The notes under the pieces were generated by a model. It ran no database searches and had not been told where the DNA came from. It saw nothing but the letters and a program-made list of their open reading frames with translations. Shown piece by piece: positions 61,453 through 64,000 of a DNA stretch of 64,000 bases. Where the stretch lies: positions 62,001 through 126,000 of the forward strand of contig CALXQU010000005.1 in the NCBI GenBank assembly GCA_944390725.1, read 5' to 3'. The position numbers were made by a program, and so were the translations under genes. The DNA is from an uncultured Spirochaetaceae bacterium (GTDB taxonomy: Bacteria; Spirochaetota; Spirochaetia; Sphaerochaetales; Sphaerochaetaceae). Positions within the stretch are counted from its first letter, which is position 1. Every line of letters begins with the position of its first letter.

Positions 61453-62427
61453 TCAGATTCCGTACTTGTCGACATCTTCCTGCGTGATGGTCGCAGCATC
61501 GAATCCCTGCTCGACAAGATAGATCGTCTTGCTCTCAGGCTCTATGCCGTTCTCAAGATCCCTGATGATGCCGTCAATCGTGTCAGCCTGGAACGGATTG
61601 GCCTGGCCGTCATAGTTCCATCTGCCGGCGAGGAGCTCCTCAAGGGCCCACTTGTTGCAGTCGAAGCCCATGACGATGACATCGCCGCCTACTCCGTGGG
61701 AGATGTTCGCCCTGTCCAGGGCCGCTACTGCGCCACGAGCCATGTCGTCGTTCTCAGCATAGATGACGTTGAACGGCGTACCGGAGTCGATGACAGCCTG
61801 CGTGATCTGCTGTGCAGTCTCTGCGTTCCACTCAGCAGTCTGCTGCGTGACGAGGTTCCAGTTGTCATTGGCCTCTACCATGGCATTGAGCGGATCGGTC
61901 CTGCCGATCTGGGCGGAAGATCCCATGACGCCCTGGATATGGATGATGTTGTACTCATCGAGGTTCTGGGATGCGAGCCAGTCGACGGCGGTCTGTCCCT
62001 GGAGGTTCGTATCGGAGACTACCTCGGCGACATAGAGGTCAGGGTTCGCGTCTACAGTGCGGTCGAACAGGATCGTATAGATACCGGCATCATATGCATC
62101 CTGGAGGACAGAGTCCCAGCCTGCCGTGCCAGCTGCGGAAAGGAGGAGGTAGTCCACCCCATCCTGCACGAAGAGCTGCGCTGCCGCAATCTGCTCATCG
62201 TTCCTGAGGCTGTAGTAGAAGGAGGCATCATAGCCGTTCTCTTCATTGAAGACCCTCTTGAGGTCTGCATCGTTTGCCGTGCGGTATCCCGATTCGTTCG
62301 GGTCGTTATTTATGATTCCGACTCTGATGAGGCCGCCATCATCGGCAGCGCCTTCTGCAGATCCCTGCGCGAAGACAGCCATCACAGAAAGAAGAAGAAC
62401 CGTAAAAGCCAACAGCATTCTTTTCAT
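61453..62427 (-). CDS. periplasmic sugar-binding protein (YtfQ-like), probably for L-arabinose
   Basis: 324 residues from the ATG at 62427 (AGGAGAGG seven bases upstream; the frame extends 25 codons). Signal MKRMLLAFTVLLLSVMAVFA then QGSAEGAADD. Type I binding-protein features: IRVGIINNDPNESGYRTANDADLK, DYLLLSAAGTAGWDSVLQDAYDAGIYTILFDR, YAENDDMARGAVAALDRA and DVIVMGFDCNKWALEELL. It is close in style to the galactofuranose-binding YtfQ; the following araA, araB and araD genes point to arabinose. First gene of the operon. Confidence 0.92.
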   Translation of the reverse strand: MKRMLLAFTVLLLSVMAVFAQGSAEGAADDGGLIRVGIINNDPNESGYRTANDADLKRVFNEENGYDASFYYSLRNDEQIAAAQLFVQDGVDYLLLSAAGTAGWDSVLQDAYDAGIYTILFDRTVDANPDLYVAEVVSDTNLQGQTAVDWLASQNLDEYNIIHIQGVMGSSAQIGRTDPLNAMVEANDNWNLVTQQTAEWNAETAQQITQAVIDSGTPFNVIYAENDDMARGAVAALDRANISHGVGGDVIVMGFDCNKWALEELLAGRWNYDGQANPFQADTIDGIIRDLENGIEPESKTIYLVEQGFDAATITQEDVDKYGI

Positions 62428-62480
62428 TTTCAAACCTCTCCTTTTCGGTTCCGGGCCTTTTTTCCCGGTACCTAAGATTG

Positions 62481-62509
62481 ATTTGAGCATGGGATATCCC
62501 ATCTGTCAA
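62481..62509 (-). promoter_or_regulatory. arabinose operon promoter with palindromic operator
   Basis: Minus strand TTGACA (62509-62504), 17-bp spacer, TCAAAT (62486-62481). The spacer contains the perfect 14-bp palindrome ATGGGATATCCCAT (62489-62502). A dimeric repressor there would exclude RNA polymerase, so arabinose-controlled repression is likely. The repressor is not identified; no araR is in view. Confidence 0.65.
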
Positions 62510-62774
62510 CAAAATTGCTCTGATTCCTATAAATTAACCTATTCCAATACATATCCGTAGCCTAGGAAGGCCTGTATCTTTGATATCCAGGACGGATCCT
62601 GCCTTGAAGCTTCCTAATACGGCATAATTATATATTTATAGGATATAAATTTAATGAAAAAGCAGAAATCAGCGGCGAGGATTTGTATCATTTAAGACAA
62701 TAAGTCCGGATCTGAATACAAATCCTGCACTTAAGCAAGGAGAGGCATCCGCTGATGCCCCTCATTGCGATGGA
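62510..62774. other. regulatory-looking intergenic region upstream of the arabinose operon
   Basis: The 347-bp gap between the GH4 gene and the binding-protein gene holds no credible gene. It contains a 17-bp AT-rich dyad (ATTTATA-GGA-TATAAAT, 62634-62650), a 10-bp inverted repeat GGATTTGTAT (62679-62688)/ATACAAATCC (62716-62725) and, next to the GH4 stop, a terminator-like hairpin. A 13-codon ORF on the plus strand (62654-62695) is probably chance. Confidence 0.5.
62735..62768 (-). terminator. terminator-like hairpin after the GH4 gene
   Basis: Stem GGCATC (62744-62749) with GATGCC (62754-62759), loop CGCT, extended imperfectly by GAG/CTC and GCAA/TTGC. Only scattered Ts follow on the minus strand. 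Confidence 0.45.
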
Positions 62775-64000
62775 TTATCTGGCGACAAGCTCCTGGTTCT
62801 TCTCCTTGATCATCTCCTCGACGGTCTTCTCCTTGTTCCTGATTCCCTTGTAGCTGGGATCCGTAGGTATGAGGTTCCCCTTTGCCCATCTAGCCTTTGC
62901 ATCTGCGATAGCCTCCTTATACTGCGGAAGCCACTTCTCCTGGGCGATGAGCATCTCATCGACCATCTGCCATACCTCAGGAGGATTGCATACAGCCCCT
63001 GTAAGCGGATCGAGGAGCGCTGCCTGCTTGAGCAGCTCCGCATCGCCGGAGACAGCCGCCTCGACAGCCAGCTTCTGCACCCAGACCGACTGGGAGCATA
63101 CGGCTGCGCAGCCAAGCGGAAGGTCCCCGATCTTCGGGACCGCAATACCGTTCCTATCGACAAAGCACGGTACTTCGACGACGCATTCATAAGGGAGGTT
63201 GGTGATGCATCCCTCGTTCATGACATTGAAGTCGCCTCTGTACATCTTCCCCGTCTCCAGTGCTTCCATGATATACGAGCAATGCTCAAGGCTCCTGTCC
63301 GATCCATCATACTTCTTCGGCGGCTCCTTCAGGATCTCCTCATATTCATAGTCGAAGTACTTCCTCTGCTCCCTTGTATACCTGAGATAGCCGGCAGTCT
63401 CGCCCATGATCCAGTCATCAAGGCAGATCCAGTCCTTGATCTCATCAGGCCGCTTGCGGTACCAGGCAAGATACTCGGAAAGATGCCCATTCGATTCAGT
63501 GGAATAGTATCCGAAGCGGCGGAGCATATCGATCCTCACCTTCTCCTGGCGGCTGAATACAGGATGCTTCTCATAAGCCTCGAGGAGCTTGTCGAGCATC
63601 TCCTCCCCGTTGTGCTTCACGGAGATGTACCATGTCTGGTGATTGAGGCCTGCGCATGTGAAATCCAGCTCATCGCGCGGGATCCCGAGCGCCTCAGCGA
63701 TCTGGAACTCGCCATGTATCTCGCCATGGCAGAGGCCGAGGGTCTTCACGCCGCCGTACTTGTTGCATGCCCATGTCGCCATCGCATTCGGGTTGGAATA
63801 ATTGAGCATTATGCATCCCGGTGCTGCCACTTCCCTGATATCCTTGCAGAATCCGAGCATCTCGGCGATGACCCTCTGCCCATACATGATGCCGCCGATG
63901 CAGAGAGTGTCCCCTACGCACTGGTCGACACCGTACTTCAGCGGTATCTCGATATCGGTCTCGAATGCATCGATGCCGCCGATCCTGACGCAGTTCACGA
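62775..64000 (-). CDS. GH4 family alpha-glucosidase/alpha-galactosidase, partial (N-terminus beyond window)
   Basis: About 408 codons are visible; the frame is open to the right edge, so the N-terminal NAD-binding loop is missing. Family 4 glycosidase motifs: NYSNPNAMATWACN, GLCHGEIHGEF (Mn-binding Cys and His), CAGLNHQTWY, YYSTESNGHLSEYLAWYRK and GCITNLPYECVVEVPCFVD. These enzymes use NAD+ and Mn2+ in a redox-assisted cleavage of alpha-glycosides, often alpha-galactosides (MelA) or alpha-glucosides. It lies upstream of the arabinose operon in the same direction but is separated by a promoter. Confidence 0.9.
   Translation of the reverse strand, partial: VNCVRIGGIDAFETDIEIPLKYGVDQCVGDTLCIGGIMYGQRVIAEMLGFCKDIREVAAPGCIMLNYSNPNAMATWACNKYGGVKTLGLCHGEIHGEFQIAEALGIPRDELDFTCAGLNHQTWYISVKHNGEEMLDKLLEAYEKHPVFSRQEKVRIDMLRRFGYYSTESNGHLSEYLAWYRKRPDEIKDWICLDDWIMGETAGYLRYTREQRKYFDYEYEEILKEPPKKYDGSDRSLEHCSYIMEALETGKMYRGDFNVMNEGCITNLPYECVVEVPCFVDRNGIAVPKIGDLPLGCAAVCSQSVWVQKLAVEAAVSGDAELLKQAALLDPLTGAVCNPPEVWQMVDEMLIAQEKWLPQYKEAIADAKARWAKGNLIPTDPSYKGIRNKEKTVEEMIKEKNQELVAR

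Noticed and set aside
62654-62695. 13-codon plus-strand ORF in the gap upstream of the arabinose operon
   Set aside because: Too short, no ribosome-binding site and no downstream plus-strand gene to control.

Overview
The window looks like chromosomal DNA of a spirochaete, most likely a Sphaerochaeta- or Treponema-like fermentative (possibly gut) lineage. This rests on a DUF3798 binding protein plus DUF6672 transporter cluster, spirochaete-style signal peptides ending near Ala-Gln-Gly-Ser, a fused aspartate carbamoyltransferase (PyrB-PyrI), a desulfoferrodoxin and the fermentative gene set. Base composition is moderately GC-rich and even, with AGG/AGA-rich arginine usage. Genes are tightly packed; I see no insertion sequence, prophage, CRISPR array or rRNA. 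The genus is an inference.

Layout. 1-3.7 kb: a truncated zinc-phospholipase-like gene, an AraC regulator, a serine/threonine phosphatase, a candidate small RNA and an exported repeat protein. 3.7-9.7 kb (minus): the pyrimidine operon pyrB/I-pyrE-pyrF-pyrD/K-pyrC. It is preceded by a 31-codon leader ORF that runs through a terminator and ends on the pyrB ribosome-binding site, an arrangement like the enterobacterial pyrBI attenuator. 9.8-20.1 kb: fucO, a HAD-RidA fusion, an inositol-phosphatase-like gene, a 1052-residue acidic repeat protein, an aminotransferase, a long PRPP synthetase and argH. 20.2-22.2 kb: a lipoprotein, GtrA and a flavodoxin. 22.2-28.7 kb (minus): a catabolic operon with a mandelate-racemase-type enzyme, a family-1 sugar-type ABC transporter lacking its ATPase, an argininosuccinate-lyase-like enzyme and a GntR regulator. 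28.8-30.3 kb: a Panacea-type toxin-antitoxin-like pair and five tRNA genes.

30.4-33.9 kb (minus): a ferrous-iron operon (two FeoA, FeoB, three small membrane or metal-binding proteins) under a promoter with a DtxR/MntR-like dyad. 33.9-39.9 kb: NYN-LOTUS protein, guanine deaminase, TetR regulator, RarA fused to a methyltransferase-like domain, a lipoprotein and superoxide reductase. 40.1-45.7 kb: the DUF3798 ABC transporter. 45.8-54 kb: tig-clpP-clpX, nrnA, pyk, a DMT exporter, an unknown gene and a secreted nuclease. 54-62.5 kb (minus): one long L-arabinose operon (binding protein, ATPase, two permeases, araA, araB, araD) whose promoter carries a 14-bp palindrome between its -35 and -10 boxes. 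The window ends inside a GH4 glycosidase.

How it fits together. PRPP synthetase feeds PyrE, and the pyr operon makes UMP from carbamoyl phosphate. The arabinose operon imports and converts L-arabinose to D-xylulose 5-phosphate. FucO would reduce lactaldehyde. Several genes outside long operons (pyk, prs, argH, the NYN gene, probably the phosphatase) have a -10-like hexamer 6-7 bases before the start codon and no ribosome-binding site, suggesting leaderless mRNAs. All functions are inferred by reading the sequence; no database search was run.
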